The notes under the pieces were generated by a model. That model had not been told where the DNA came from and searched no databases. It was given only the letters and a program-made list of their open reading frames with translations. This document shows positions 1-12,233 of a stretch of 64,000 nt of DNA, piece after piece (position 1 is the first letter of the stretch; the number at the start of each line of letters is the position of its first letter). Origin of the DNA: Ophiostoma sp. CBS 140.51 (taxonomy: Eukaryota; Ascomycota; Sordariomycetes; Ophiostomatales; Ophiostomataceae); contig JANSLP010000047.1 in the NCBI GenBank assembly GCA_029298735.1, positions 93,929-157,928 on the forward strand, in the 5' to 3' direction. Both the position numbers and the translations under genes were made by a program.

Positions 1-120
1 TCCTCGACATCGCAATTTCTCTCATGTTCATCGCTTCTATCCCTATATCGACCCTCTAATCATCCCCTCCTTCCGACCGACACTTAATTCCTCTCGACGC
101 TCCCATAATCCCCATTCAAG

Positions 121-2709
121 ATGCCTGGCCTTGGCTCTGGCAACAGGTCGCGGAAGTCCGCCCGGCTGAGCATGGACGACTTTCACAACTCAGCCCATGG
201 CGTTCGTGGCGCTGTCCTCGGCGAGGCTGGCCCTAGTTCTGAGCGCTTCAACAGACAAAGCCTGGCCATCAACATGAGCGGTTGTGCTGTGGAGGATGGC
301 GACGACGACCACGAAGACGACGGCGAGACTGAGGGGGGGCTTGCTGCTGCTGGTGGCCCTTCGTCGGCTCCCGGCAAGAAGGCCATCAAGGGCATGATCC
401 GTCGTGCCTCAGTCTCTCTCCACGGATTCATCCAGCGCCGTGCCTCCTTCGCTGGCGGCAAGACCGCCTTGAACACCGACGACGCTACCAACTCTACCAA
501 CTCTGGCTCCCACTTCCTCCCCAACCGCCTCCTTCGCTCCTCACACGCTCACTCGCAGTCCCAGTCGAGCGCTCAGCCTCAGCCCCAGTCCCATGGGCAG
601 GGCAAGCTGCCTGTTCGCCTGCAGCCCGCCAATGCCGACGCGCGGCCGACGACATCCCACAACTTCTCCAGCTGGCGCCGTGTTCGCCAGGTCGCTAGCT
701 TCCGCCACTCGCGTATCTTCGACAGCGACTTCTCTGCGGCCGCCGGCCCCTCCGAGTCGGGCTCGTCTAATGCCTATACCAATTCGATGGCCCTTGAGAC
801 CATGGAATTCCCCATCCGTGAGGCTGGTGACTTAGACGACGATAACCACCGCCTCGTCCCAACCCTGTCCTCATCTGCGCCTCTTCCCGGTGGCCTGTCG
901 TCGATGCATGGCCCGCCTGCTTTCCGCTCGCGCCCACCGGTCATCCCTCCTAACACGGGGGGCGCTGCTCGTGCGGCGGCGGCTGCGGCTTTCCAGACGG
1001 ACATTCTCCAGATGCTGCAGCCCAAGTGGCTCCAGCAGGACGAGTACGGCAACGATCGCGAATCCGGCATTGGCATTGCCGTCACATCCACGGACTCTGA
1101 CAGTGCCGACGAGGCCAACGGTCAGGAATCGTACAGCACGCTGTGTGCTGATGGCGACGCCCCGCAGCTCGATGTCGCCAAGGTCGACTTTGTTGGCAAT
1201 CTGCCCATGGAGCTGGCCATCATGATTCTGTTGGAACTGGATGCTGCTGGCCTCGCTGCTGCTTCGCGTGTTTCTCATTCGTGGTCTGAGGCTGTCAAGA
1301 ACCAGCACATCTGGCGCGAGTCGTTCCTCCGTGAGAAGACGACCACCTACGCTACCAGTGGACCTGTCCAGCCGGGTGTCGGCCTTGGTGTGCCGCCCAT
1401 CCGCCCGTCGTGCGATTGGCGCCAGATCTACCGCGTGAAGCAGGAGCTCGACCGTCGTTGGCAAGAGGGCAAGACCCGCCCTGTCTACCTCAACGGTCAT
1501 TCTGATAGCATCTACTGTTTGCAGTTCGACGAGTACGTCACAGCCACATCTCTCTATTCCTAACTCTCAATTATCTACTCAATTATCTACGAGATACTAA
1601 CATATTTCTTTAGACAAAAAATCATTACCGGTTCTCGTGACAAGACCATCCGCATCTGGGACATGAAGACCCTTGCCTGCCGTCTTGTCATTGGCCCTCC
1701 CGAAGTCGTTCGCGACCCTAAGCTCCTCTACGACGAGGACGGCCAGCCCGCCCACTACATCACCACGGCCTACCACACCCGCAGCTCGAACAGCATGCCT
1801 GCTGCCGTCAGCTTCCCCATGCACCACTCTGCCTCTATTCTCTGCCTGCAGTACGATGACCGCATCCTGGTCACCGGCAGCTCGGACGGCTCATGCATCG
1901 TCTACTCTGTCAAGTCGGGCTACCGCCCTATCCGCCGCCTCCAGCACCACTCGGCGGCTGTTCTTGACCTGTGCTTTGACGACCGCTACATTATCACGTG
2001 CAGCAAGGACGTCACTATCTGTGTTTGGGACCGGGAGACCGGTGCCTTGCTGAAGCAGCTGCGGGGCCACTCCGGCCCCGTCAACGCGGTCCAGATGCGT
2101 GGAAACACCATCGTGTCGTGCTCGGGCGATTTCCGCGTCAAGCTGTGGAATATTGAGACCGGCAAGGCCATTCGTGAGTTCACGGGTCACACCAAGGGCC
2201 TTGCGTGCAGCCAATTCTCCGAGGATGGGCGTTTTGTGGCGTCGGCGGGTAACGACCGCGTCATCCGCATCTGGGACGCCAACACGGGCGAGTGTGTGCG
2301 TGAGATGAAGGCCCACGAGAGCCTGGTGCGCAGCCTGCACATCGACTCGGTATCGGGCCGCCTCGTCAGCGCAAGCTACGACCGCGATATCAAGGTCTTT
2401 GACATGGAGACCGGCCAGCAGCTGCTGGACTTCCCGCAGTGGCACCAGAGCTGGGTGCTGAGCGCCAAGAGCGACTACCGCCGCATCATCAGCACGGGTC
2501 AGGATCCCAAGATCCTGGTGATGGACTTTGGCGCTGGCATCGACGGCATCGATAAGCTCGAGACGGCCGATGCGAACGCAGCCATTCGCACCCCTATCTG
2601 TGCCGCAGATGACACGACTGCCGCGACGACTGAGCACATGGACTGGACGCCGTCTGCCCCGGATGCCTCGGCGCCGCAGGTTACTGTCGAAGCTGCAACT
2701 CCTTTTTAA
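121..2709 (+). CDS. F-box/WD40-repeat protein (SCF substrate receptor), one intron
   Basis: Two exons, 121-1532 and 1614-2709, join into 835 residues. The intron (1533-1613) has donor GTACGT, branch site ATACTAAC and acceptor TTTAG, and joining it restores an unbroken WD repeat. The first ~350 residues are low-complexity, rich in Ser, Gly, His and Gln. An F-box lies at about residues 356-405 (NLPMELAIMILLELD, then SHSW and IWRE). Seven WD repeats fill about residues 460-790, each ending in a WD-like pair (IRIWD, ICVWD, VKLWN, IRIWD, IKVFD). Proteins of this build bind SKP1 through the F-box and phosphorylated substrates through the propeller, handing them to an SCF ubiquitin ligase. It resembles the Cdc4/Met30/FWD-1 group; which member I cannot say. 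A C/T-rich leader ends in TTCAAG before the ATG. Confidence 0.93.
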
Positions 2710-5700
2710 CGAATTTCTTTTGTCACGACTGCGTTGCTTCTTTTTGTTCCTTCTTCTTCATTCTTACATTTTGCCTTTGGTTTTTGGATACATATAGGAT
2801 TTTATACGGCATACATTTTTGGTGGTATAGCCTGGTTATTTTTGCGTTTTGCTCATTTACAAGGAGACAACGGAGCGGATGGGAAGCTGGTTGGTCTACC
2901 TGCCGGCCGCCGACACATTTTGGATCATGCCCTGCTGGAACGGACCTATACAATCTCGGATCTTTTGTTCTCGGGGGTTGGTTTTCTGTGTCTTTTACAT
3001 TTTCGGGTTCTCCCTTTTCAAGCATTGCCAACGGCGTTTATATTACTAGACAGGTTGCTTTTTTGTTCATTTTTCTTGCGTCTTCATGTTATGTTTTCTT
3101 CCTTGTTTCATTCTTGGCATTCAACGATAGAATAATAGACTTTTTTGCACCGCATTTTTTTTGGATATCTCTTGAAGGTCCTTTTGGCATCTCGGCACGC
3201 ACCGGATCTCCTTTTTTCAAGACGGAGAGTTAGAGTTAAAAGAGTGGACAAAAGAAAAGATTGGACGATGCTACCCGAACGGCCCTTTTTCTCACACATC
3301 GCGAGCGATGCTACGCCGCGGAGTAACGGTCGATACTTGGGGGATGGTGATCGTCCGCCGGAGCAGCATGTGAAGAAAGTGGACAATCTCCAATCCTGGA
3401 CTCCTGGAAGCATGAGGGTGCATCGGCGTTCCTGAACGAAACGTTGCCGTTCCCGTCCCATGATGGCAGATCCAGGTTCAGATGGCAGAATACTATCGTG
3501 CAAGAGCAAACGCGCTTGCCCTGTACCTGTCCGGGCCTTTCTCGGAGCGGGAATGGGGGCCAAAATGATGTGGAAGAAGTCGAGAGTCATAGTAGGGAAG
3601 GGAGGAGAAGAAAAAACCTTCTTTCTCCGCACAACGCGTCGGCAGACTACGACGATAGTGTGCATGAACCATGGTGAAGCCGCCGACATGATGCCACGCG
3701 AAGATCTTCTTGGGCACCAGTTTGGCTCTGGTCGGGAGAATGTCTCCAGAATATCCCCAGAAAACTCAAACACCCCGGAAAACAGCAATATCGTCATGTT
3801 GGCGATGTTCCCCGATGGTATGCGAGCGTTATTGCCAGCGTTGCATACCACCTTGGCAAACGCCGCGCATGGTCGGTGTCGCCAGTTCGAGACTCGGCGG
3901 CGAGTACGGCTTCGAGACAAAATTGATGTAGTCGGTCCGGGACCCTTACGACTTCTACGACGTTCTTCAACTACTTGTGCACCAACTCCGTAGTCTACTA
4001 CCGACTACCCCATCTTTTCTCCAACATCGGACATCGTGGGCCCTGAGATGCCCATTCCGATCGGCCACGAGATGGGAGTGAGAAGGGGCCCTACGATGTA
4101 GTCTGGCTACCAGTTCGTATTGATTTTCTATGGTAGTGTATGCGTGCCTAAACGTGCCTTTTCCCTAAACCTCTCTTGTGATGGCGGGGTCCGGACGAGG
4201 TGTGGTTTTGAGGTTAGCCTAGCCGGCGATCGTCCGACGATGGAGCACAGCTAATTGGGCCTTGCCAAGGCCTTGTTCTGCGGGTGTAAGTTACAATAAG
4301 GCATTGTGAGGGAGGAAATACCCCGGCCTACGAAATACTCCGCATGTCGACGAAGCTGATATTGAGTCCGCGGAGGACCGGTGAACCAAATAGAATACCG
4401 CCAAGAGTGCACGATGGGACGAAGTTGCAGTCGGTGTAACTGGCCCTTGGTCTTCACGTGTTTTTTTATTTTCTTTTTGAGAACACAAAGCCATTGTGGC
4501 TGGACAGTGGGCAGAGAACGACGGCCCATCGTCATCCAATCCTTTTGCGTATTGACCCAAATAATAGGGGAAACAACGCGGTTTCGAAACAAGGAGAAGC
4601 GAGGGCGCGTGGAGGGGATGAGCCGGACAGCATGGAGTACACGTAAAAGTGCAAACACATAAGTCACATCCAACCACCCAAGCGCAAGCCATCTTCTCCC
4701 CTCCCCTTGGTAATGTAATTTTGCATCCCCTGCTGTCCCTGCAACGGGATCTCGCCGAGAAGAAATCGTGGGGTAGGGGAAAGAGAAAGATGGGACGAGC
4801 GCACAAGGAGGGAATAAGTGAAACACAAGGGTCAACGGACTGTGCGAGCTGGGGTTGTTGGGGTTGTCAGGAACGCATTGTTCAGAGATACTTTCGCAAG
4901 ATTGAACCCAGAGGCATTTACATCATCGACGGCGGTGCACAAATGAGAAGAGAGCATACATACAGGGGACGCGTTGAAAGGCAGTGAAGGCCAGTGAAAG
5001 CCAGCACGGGCAGCCGCCGCACGATGTTTCACGAACGCAGAGCTAGAGGGCATGGTCCGGCGAGACGTGATCTTAGTGGCCTGGGATTGATTGTTCCCTT
5101 TTTGGGGGTCCCTTGTTGACGACCAGGGCTCAAGGATCTGATAGGATGTGGCGCAAAATGAGCTGTGCGCAGTACTCAGTGATTGCTACTGACAACCAGA
5201 AAGTGCATCTCGGATAGCCGAGCCTCAGCTCTCAGGTTGTGCAAAAAGGAACGGAACACAAAGGATTGGACCGCATCTGAGATACTTTCCCTCTTTCTTT
5301 CGTAGTCGACGGTCGGATGCAGGCAAAGGCGCACAGACGCAGCAGTGCAACAGCAGTGTTGGATGGGACGTTGTGCATCGCCAAGTCTTTTTCTGGGGAC
5401 GTTATCGGATCGACTACAAGTATATATATGTGTATGCTTGTGATAGACCTGTTTGATACTAGAAGGACGTTGTAGCCTCTCTTTCTGTTCTTTCCTAGTG
5501 TCCTGCAGTCTCTCGAGATCGACGACGTGATGGCTGTCAACACCCGGCCGTATTTTCGGAGCAAAATGACCACGCTTCTGTTCCATCTCATCCATGGGTG
5601 TTTCCGTTGGAGAAACATGGCCAAAGGGAAAAGAAGAGCAAAAAAAGAAGCTTGTTTGCCGCTGTCCCACTGAGATGCGACGGCTCGCGTGGATCAATTG

Positions 5701-7200
5701 CAAAGGGGCAGATGACAGGCCGACACGTGCATGTAGAGAGTCATGATGGCCAGAGAAACATGCGCACACCCTCATGCACAAAAAGAGTCAGGAACAATGA
5801 TTCTGGGGAGTCAGGCAAAAAAAAGAAGAGAGAACAAAAAGAACAAGCTCGAAACATGAAGCCGAAAGATCGGATGGTGTGCAGCCAATCAACTGGTGGC
5901 AAAGCGGTCGTTTTGAAACATTGCTGCTCTGTGCTTCGCTTTCCCAGTGCTAGGGGAGACTGTGCTCCGGAAGACGTGAGGTGTGAGCCTGTTGTTGGGC
6001 CGTGGCCGTTTGTTTTTCTCAAACAAGGGGCAATGGGTTGAAAGAGGTAGATGGCGATGCATGATTGGCTGGTGATGGCCCGGCCATATGGGTTGAGGCC
6101 TAGCGTTGTACCTGAATTAGCACCTCAATAGCGATTCAGGCCAGGAACGGCCACATAGCGGCTACAAAGAGAAGAAGTACTGCGTAAAGAGTTCTAGGAA
6201 AGGGCGTGAAAAAAAAGTCAAAAGTGTCAACCTTTGATCGGAATTCAAATACGTCACTGCCTTTTAACCTCTGCTCTTGCCTCCGCAAAGCAATATTCAC
6301 TGAATTTTGGGAAAGTGCTGGGCATGCCACTCCGCGCTCTTGCCCTCCTGAAAAGAGACAGCGATCGTCGTGCCGTCGTCCTATTCAGGCAAGAGCGGAC
6401 GATCCTCATAGTACCGCCAATGTATCCATGAACCCAATTTGCGCGCTGGGTGACTTTGCAGGAACGCCCCACCCAGGGGATCTGCCGATGCGCCCGCCAC
6501 CCTCCTTCCTCCCCCAATCTCCTTGATGCACGACAGCGAACCCCTGGGCGGCAGCCGCGCTGCTTTGCGACATCGACGTGCAAGTCCTCTGGAGCTGCAT
6601 ACATCCAGGGACATAATTTGAAGAAGAAGAATGGCATGGCCGTGCCACCCAGAGCCACCACTGCCAATCGATCGTCCGCCGGTCCATCCCAGACGGTAGT
6701 GAGTGATGGGCAAGATGCGGTTTCTGGCCTCTCCAGTGTCCCTTGTGCCATGCGACTCTGGTTCTTGTTGCTTCGCGAATGTCTTCAATGTCTCCCATGT
6801 CTCTCTTTCTTGCTGTCGTTACGGCGGTCACCCGCACAGGCCGGCCCTTCGTGAGACAGTCGCCTTTGCCGCCGACCTCGTCTGCAGTGTCTATGCTCTT
6901 GGCTCTCAGTCTGTAAATAGTCGCGAGGCCCACGGCCAAGGTTCTTGAGGCCCGGTTCAAAGCCATCCTGTGGCATTCGGTCCACCATAATGAGAGTGCA
7001 GCCGCGCGTAGAGTGTGGATTAAGAGCCCAACTAAGAGGCGGAAAGAGGTTGAAACGGTCCAAAGAAGGTCGAAAGAGGCTGGCCAGGCCAAACCAGCAT
7101 ACGAGAAGAAGGAAAGAAGCAAGACTGAGGAAGACGCGGCCATGAAGCTGTGGCCACGGACCCTGCTTGGCGGAACATCGAGGCAAAAGCAAGACGGTCA
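2710..7200. other. Long intergenic region, no convincing gene
   Basis: About 4.5 kb between the F-box gene and the outer promoter of the GH55 gene. Open frames on both strands are short, overlap one another and show no recognisable domain or codon pattern; the longest (minus strand, 6406-7143) is rich in Trp, Arg and Ser and looks accidental. The first few hundred bases are T-rich and should hold the 3' UTR of the F-box gene. No tRNA, repeat array or transposon terminus is visible. Confidence 0.6.
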
Positions 7201-8198
7201 CTGCAACCTGGGCCGGGGGATAAAAACGATGCGACCGGGAGGGCACAGACTGCGTTTCCTCGTTCCCTTGTCTCTCTCTCTCTGCATCTCTACTCGTCTT
7301 CACCCTCGCCTTCATCTCATCCGGTTCACTCGCCGGTCTCCATTTGCACAATCAACTTCCCACTCGCTCTCACCATCCCCATTCCCCTGGCGTTGTTTCC
7401 CTCGATCCCCTTCCTCACAAGACCCCCTGCACCATCCTTCTCTTACAATTCACTCTTCACTCGTCCTTCACTTTCCTCTCACTTTTCCCTGGGTTTCTAC
7501 TTTGGGTTTATTTTTCTTTTCAAGGTTACCCACTTTAGACTTGGGTCGCTCCTTCCTGACCATACCACACTCTGCAGCCCCATCCGCTCATGTGTGATAT
7601 ATAACTTGATGCACATGTCCGCATCTTCGGCCTCATTCCCATTTTAGTCGACTTCTTTCTGTCCTGCATCGTTGTCTCGACTTCACTTTCTCTCTTTTTT
7701 CATTACTTTTCTTCTTTTCCTTCTTTCCGCTTTTTCTACTTTTTTTTTGTTTTCCGTCACCGCCGCCGGTCTGCTCTTGCCTCGACTGCACCCATCGCTC
7801 TTTCCCTTTTTTGCACCACCAGCAGCTATCACGACGCCGGTCGCTCCTTCCTCTTTTGTCTCCTTCCTTGCCATTCACACAGTCCGATCGGAAGCATCTC
7901 GGTCCTTCAAGGCATTGCCGTCACGGGGCTACTGCTATTGTGCTGTTGTGCTTTTGTGCCCTTTATTTATTTATTTTTTTCTCCCTCCACCCCGCCTGCT
8001 TTTCCATCCACCCAAAAATCTCCTCCACGTCACCTATTCTCCCCCTCTACATCGTCTTTCTCTACCTTTTTTTCCTGCATCACCAAAAACCAACTTCCAA
8101 GTCTTGGTCTTGACGACCCTCGTCTGCGCAAGTCGCTTTCTCTTTTTCATTCTTTTTTTTTCCCCCTCTTTTGATCTTTCGATCTGTCTTTCATCTGC
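7201..8198 (+). promoter_or_regulatory. C/T-rich upstream region of the GH55 gene
   Basis: From a TATA-like ATAAAAA near 7221 the plus strand becomes strongly pyrimidine-rich and stays so for almost 1 kb, up to the TATA box at 8199. Such C/T tracts are typical of filamentous-fungal promoters just upstream of start sites. The length here may mean a second, upstream start site near 7250-7270. No protein-like open frame is present. Confidence 0.4.
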
Positions 8199-8207
8199 TA
8201 TATAAAG
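8199..8207 (+). promoter_or_regulatory. TATA box of the GH55 gene
   Basis: TATATAAAG at the end of a long C/T-rich tract, about 690 bp before the coding ATG. A start site about 30-70 bp downstream would give a leader that runs into the GTAAGT donor at 8309. Confidence 0.55.
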
Positions 8208-8308
8208 CCGGCGATCCTCCTCAACAAGATCCTTTCTTTTCGTCTGCCAACCACATCGCTCCTTGTCAACAACGGATCAAGAACGGACGGCATTGTTCCC
8301 TTTCTTGT

Positions 8309-8827
8309 GTAAGTCGATCTTCTCCCTCTTCGATCCTTCCTTTCGAGTCGTGTCGTCGCCGACGTCACTTCGCCGTTTTGCCACATCTCGCGATGTTTTG
8401 TTCCGGTTGTCACTTTTGGCTCCTTTGCCCTGTCACATTTTACACCAAAATACACCAAGTCTTTGTTTTGATCCCGCTCTCCTTGTCGTCTTCTTTGGTC
8501 TGCACAGTCACATCTACCCTTAGCTGCACCTCACTTCCTACTTCCACAGCAGAAGCTCAAAGAACAACAAAGACGCCCGAACAAGGCCTTTCTCGCCTCT
8601 GATGCCTCATCCCTGTCACCTTCCCATCCGATTTCCACCACCACTCGAGTACATGAACATGATGGTCGTTCACTTGGACAGCTTGCTATGGCTTCATATA
8701 TATGCCATGTCTTCTATTTTCTTTCTTGTTCCCTCTGCCCTTTTTGCAGCTTCTTTCGCTCGTTTTTTGACAACAAACAATAATACCAAACTTCTTTCCT
8801 TCGCTTTCAAAGCTAACAACAATCCAG
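8309..8827 (+). other. Probable 5'-UTR intron of the GH55 gene
   Basis: Donor GTAAGT at 8309, branch-like GCTAAC at 8812-8817 and acceptor AATCCAG ending at 8827 define a 519-base intron. Between the TATA box and the coding ATG, every upstream ATG I can see (for example near 8392, 8601 and 8653) lies inside this interval. The spliced leader would be short and free of ATGs. The acceptor could instead be CACAG five bases further on. Confidence 0.5.
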
Positions 8828-8892
8828 CACAGTATCTTCTCCGAGTCCCTCAGAACAAGTCATCAAGCGTTAGCTGCCTCTAATCCCGCAAG

Positions 8893-11262
8893 ATGGGCTT
8901 TTCTACTCGCCTCACGACCGCGCTTGCGCTGGCTGCGAGCCTCATTACTCCCGTTGTCGCGGCCCCGGCCGTCGAGTACACCATCGCCGAGCGCGACGCG
9001 GCTAACACCTCTGTCGAAGCGGCTTCTTCTAGCTACTGGCTTGCCAGCATCACTCGCCAGGGCACTGTTCCCTTTGGTGCTTCTGGCTACCAGATCTACC
9101 GCAATGTCATGGACTTTGGTGCCAAGGGTGACGGTGTGACCGACGACACGGCCGCCATCAACAACGCCATCTCCTCTGGTGGCCGCTGTGGCGAGGGCTG
9201 TGACTCGAGCACGACCTCGCCTGCTCTTGTTTACTTCCCTCCCGGCAAGTACCTCGTCAGCACGCCCATCATCCAGTACTACTACACGCAGCTCGTCGGT
9301 GATGCCATCAACCCCCCGACCTTGCTTGCCAGTGCCGGTTTCACTGGCATGGCCGTGATTGACTCAGATCCCTACGACAGCAACGGCAACAACTGGTGGA
9401 CCAACCAGAACAACTTTTTCCGCCAGGTTCGCAACTTTGTCATTGACCTCACCCAGATGCCCTTCACCGCTGGTGCGGGTGTTCACTGGCAGGTTGCCCA
9501 GGCCACCAGCCTGCAGAACATTGTCTTCAACATGCGCACCGATGGTGACACTGCCAACAAGCAGGTCGGTATCTTCATGGACAACGGCTCCGGTGGCTTC
9601 ATGGCCGACCTGGTCTTCAACGGTGGCGAGTACGGTGCTTTCTTTGGCAACCAGCAGTTCACCACCCGCAACCTGACCTTCAACAACTGCCAAACTGCCA
9701 TCTTCATGAACTGGAACTGGGCCTGGACTCTACAGGATGTCACCATCAACAACTGCGGCGTCGGTCTCGACACGAGCAACGGTGGTAGCGTCCAGACGGT
9801 CGGTTCGGTCCTTTTCCTCGACAGTGTCATCACCAACACCCCCATTGGTGTGAAGACTGCTTACACTGTCTCGTCGTCGGCCACCAACGGCACTCTCGTC
9901 ATTGACAACGTTGACATGACTAGCAACGTCCCCGTTGCCGTCTCCGACGCGACTGGCTCGACCACCGTTCTGCCCGGCAACACCAAGATCGCCTCGTGGA
10001 TCCAGGGCAACGTCCCCGCCTCTGGCGGCGCTAGCACCGCTGTTCAGGGTTCGCAGACTGCCGTCAACAAGCCCTCGGCCCTGCTCGACTCCACTGGCAA
10101 GGTCTTTGCCCGCAGCCGTCCCCAGTACGAGACTGTCCCCGTCAGCGACTTCGTCTCTGTCAAGTCTGCTGGCGCCAAGGGTGATGGTGTGACCGACGAC
10201 ACTGCCGCCATCCAGGCCGTCTTCAACAGCATCACCTCGAGCCAGATTGTCTACTTTGACCACGGCAACTACCTAGTCACTGACACCATCAAGGTTCCTG
10301 CCAACGCTCGCATCACTGGTGAGATCTGGCCCATTATCATGGCTGGCGGCAACGGTACCTTCTCGGACGCTAGCAACACGAAGGCCGTCTTCCAGGTTGG
10401 CCAGGCCGGCGACTCGGGCGCTGTCGAGATCTCTGACATCCTGTTCGCCACTGTCGGTCCCCAGCCTGGTGCTGTCATGATTGAGTGGAACCTCAAGGGC
10501 TCGTCTGCTGGTGCTGCCGGTATCTGGGACTCGCACGTTCGCATCGGCGGTGCTGCTGGCACAAACCTGCAGCTGTCTCAGTGCGCGAAGAACCCGACCG
10601 TCACTGCCGCTGCCGACCCCAACTGCCTGGGTGCCGGTCTCATGCTGCACGTCACCTCGGGTGCCTCGTCGCTTTACGTCGAGAACGCCTGGTTCTGGGC
10701 TGCCGACCATGACCTCGAGCCGTCTGCCAACTCGGCCCAGATCAACATTTTCAACGGCCGCGGTGTTCTCATTGAGTCGCAGGGCCCTGTCTGGATGGTC
10801 GGTACTGCTTCCGAGCACAGCGTCCTCTACAACTACCAGCTCAGCTCGGCCAGCAATGTGTACATGGGTCTGATCCAGACGGAGACCCCCTACTTCCAGG
10901 GCAACCCCGACGCGCGGACGCCGTATGCCAGCCAGGCTGCGCTGTCGGACCCGAGCTTCGACTCGTGCACCGGTGCCACTTGTGCCCGTGCCTGGGGTCT
11001 GCGCATTGCCAACTCCACCGATGTCTTTGTGTACGGCGCTGGCCTGTACTCGTTCTTTGACAACTACGACCAGACATGCCTCGACACCGAGAGCTGCCAG
11101 GACAATATTGTCAGCGTGGAGTCGTCGCAGGCGTACATTTACGGCCTCAATACCAAGGCGTCGGTCAACATGGCCACGATTAACGGTGTGTCGGTTGCTC
11201 TGGACGCCAACAACCGCAACAACTTCTGCGCCACCCTTGCGCTCGTCTCGGCTCAGTCGTAG
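8893..11262 (+). CDS. Secreted exo-beta-1,3-glucanase, glycoside hydrolase family 55
   Basis: Single exon, 789 residues, the usual size for fungal GH55 exo-acting glucan 1,3-beta-glucosidases. A signal peptide covers residues 1-23/24 (hydrophobic core LALAASLI, cleavage near VVAA), followed by a short pro-like stretch. Two pectate-lyase-3-type right-handed beta-helix modules begin with nearly the same sequence, DFGAKGDGVTDDTAAI at about 74-89 and AGAKGDGVTDDTAAI at about 425-440; this duplicated helix is the family hallmark. Glu641 in the motif ASEHSVLYNYQL matches the proposed general-acid position of the family. The enzyme releases glucose from the non-reducing ends of beta-1,3-glucan outside the cell, for wall remodelling or use of other fungal or plant glucans. 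The leader carries a TATA box and a probable intron. Confidence 0.95.
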   Translation: MGFSTRLTTALALAASLITPVVAAPAVEYTIAERDAANTSVEAASSSYWLASITRQGTVPFGASGYQIYRNVMDFGAKGDGVTDDTAAINNAISSGGRCGEGCDSSTTSPALVYFPPGKYLVSTPIIQYYYTQLVGDAINPPTLLASAGFTGMAVIDSDPYDSNGNNWWTNQNNFFRQVRNFVIDLTQMPFTAGAGVHWQVAQATSLQNIVFNMRTDGDTANKQVGIFMDNGSGGFMADLVFNGGEYGAFFGNQQFTTRNLTFNNCQTAIFMNWNWAWTLQDVTINNCGVGLDTSNGGSVQTVGSVLFLDSVITNTPIGVKTAYTVSSSATNGTLVIDNVDMTSNVPVAVSDATGSTTVLPGNTKIASWIQGNVPASGGASTAVQGSQTAVNKPSALLDSTGKVFARSRPQYETVPVSDFVSVKSAGAKGDGVTDDTAAIQAVFNSITSSQIVYFDHGNYLVTDTIKVPANARITGEIWPIIMAGGNGTFSDASNTKAVFQVGQAGDSGAVEISDILFATVGPQPGAVMIEWNLKGSSAGAAGIWDSHVRIGGAAGTNLQLSQCAKNPTVTAAADPNCLGAGLMLHVTSGASSLYVENAWFWAADHDLEPSANSAQINIFNGRGVLIESQGPVWMVGTASEHSVLYNYQLSSASNVYMGLIQTETPYFQGNPDARTPYASQAALSDPSFDSCTGATCARAWGLRIANSTDVFVYGAGLYSFFDNYDQTCLDTESCQDNIVSVESSQAYIYGLNTKASVNMATINGVSVALDANNRNNFCATLALVSAQS

Positions 11263-12233
11263 TGTCGCTGTGGCAAGGGACAATGATCATTGTATGATCA
11301 TTTATGGTCGCACAAGCATACTGTGATCATGTCAGAGGTCAGGACGTCGCCATATTCCATTTGGGATCTTCACTTCTTGAACATTTTTTTCTGTTGTCTT
11401 TTTATTTTCATTTTTCTCACGACCCCCTTCGATTCTTTACACTCGCTTCACTGCCCCGTTCTCCCCCAAACTTTTTTTCTTTCTGTTCTTTTCATCTTCT
11501 CTGGTTTGCCCTTAAGGTATCCAGCAAAGCATGTGCATTGGCGTTGGCGGACTGACCATATTTTTCGATGATTATCGGAACGAAATAGGAGAGCCTGGTC
11601 TCTTCTAAATACACACAAAAACCTGTCATGGTGTGAACTTTGATAGAAATCAAATAAAAATTAAAAAAATAACTGAAATTGAATAGGTAATTTGTGCAAA
11701 CAATCTTGATGTGTCTATGATGTGTCTATTATGTGAAGCGATCGTGATCGGTGATGTTCTCGATGCAAGGCTAAGCTTGGAATAAAGTGCCTTTGGTGGA
11801 AAATTTAGATGGATTTGGTGGGGTACTTGGCGATTGATCGCTTTTAGCTCCCGGCACGTGATCCACAATAGCTGGCTGCAAACTAGACGTCATCGTTTTT
11901 TCGGCCGTGGCGCTGAGCAAGCTCCCCAAAGGCGCTGGAAACTCAAGGCGAACGGCGCTATTTTCGCCCCAATCTCCACTCTACACAAGAAACACAACAG
12001 CGCCTCTTTCGTCGATGTTCCATTGCTGCCTCGAACTTCAAACGACGGCCGCCCGGCACCGTGGCCACTTTTCTCCCTTCTTTTCGCGGCCCATTGACTT
12101 TTGAACTCTCCTTTGCTTTCTTCTTCGATTGACAACCGGTTCTTCATAAACAATCGATCATTGACGACACCTTCAACCCTCCTCTACTCTTCCTTTTCTC
12201 AATCAATCTCGAACTAGACAACTCCCTTCCGTG
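11263..12233. other. Intergenic: GH55 3' end and SCS3 promoter
   Basis: The first part is AT-rich with T runs and should contain the GH55 3' UTR; a 14-bp perfect palindrome (11280-11293) lies just after the stop codon. A CACGTG hexamer sits at 11855-11860. The last 250 bases are C/T-rich and lead directly into the start codon of the FIT-family gene. Confidence 0.5.

Noticed and set aside
6406..7143. 245-codon minus-strand frame in the first intergenic region
   Set aside because: No recognisable domain, odd Trp/Arg/Ser composition, overlapping frames on the other strand are as long, and no promoter-like leader.
10273..11283. 336-codon open frame on the minus strand across the glucanase gene
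   Set aside because: It lies entirely antisense to the clear GH55 protein; its Val/Arg/Gly-rich translation is a mirror of the GC-biased codons.
11280..11293. 14-bp palindrome ACAATGATCATTGT after the glucanase stop
   Set aside because: About four 14-bp palindromes are expected by chance in 64 kb and it lies in a 3' UTR.
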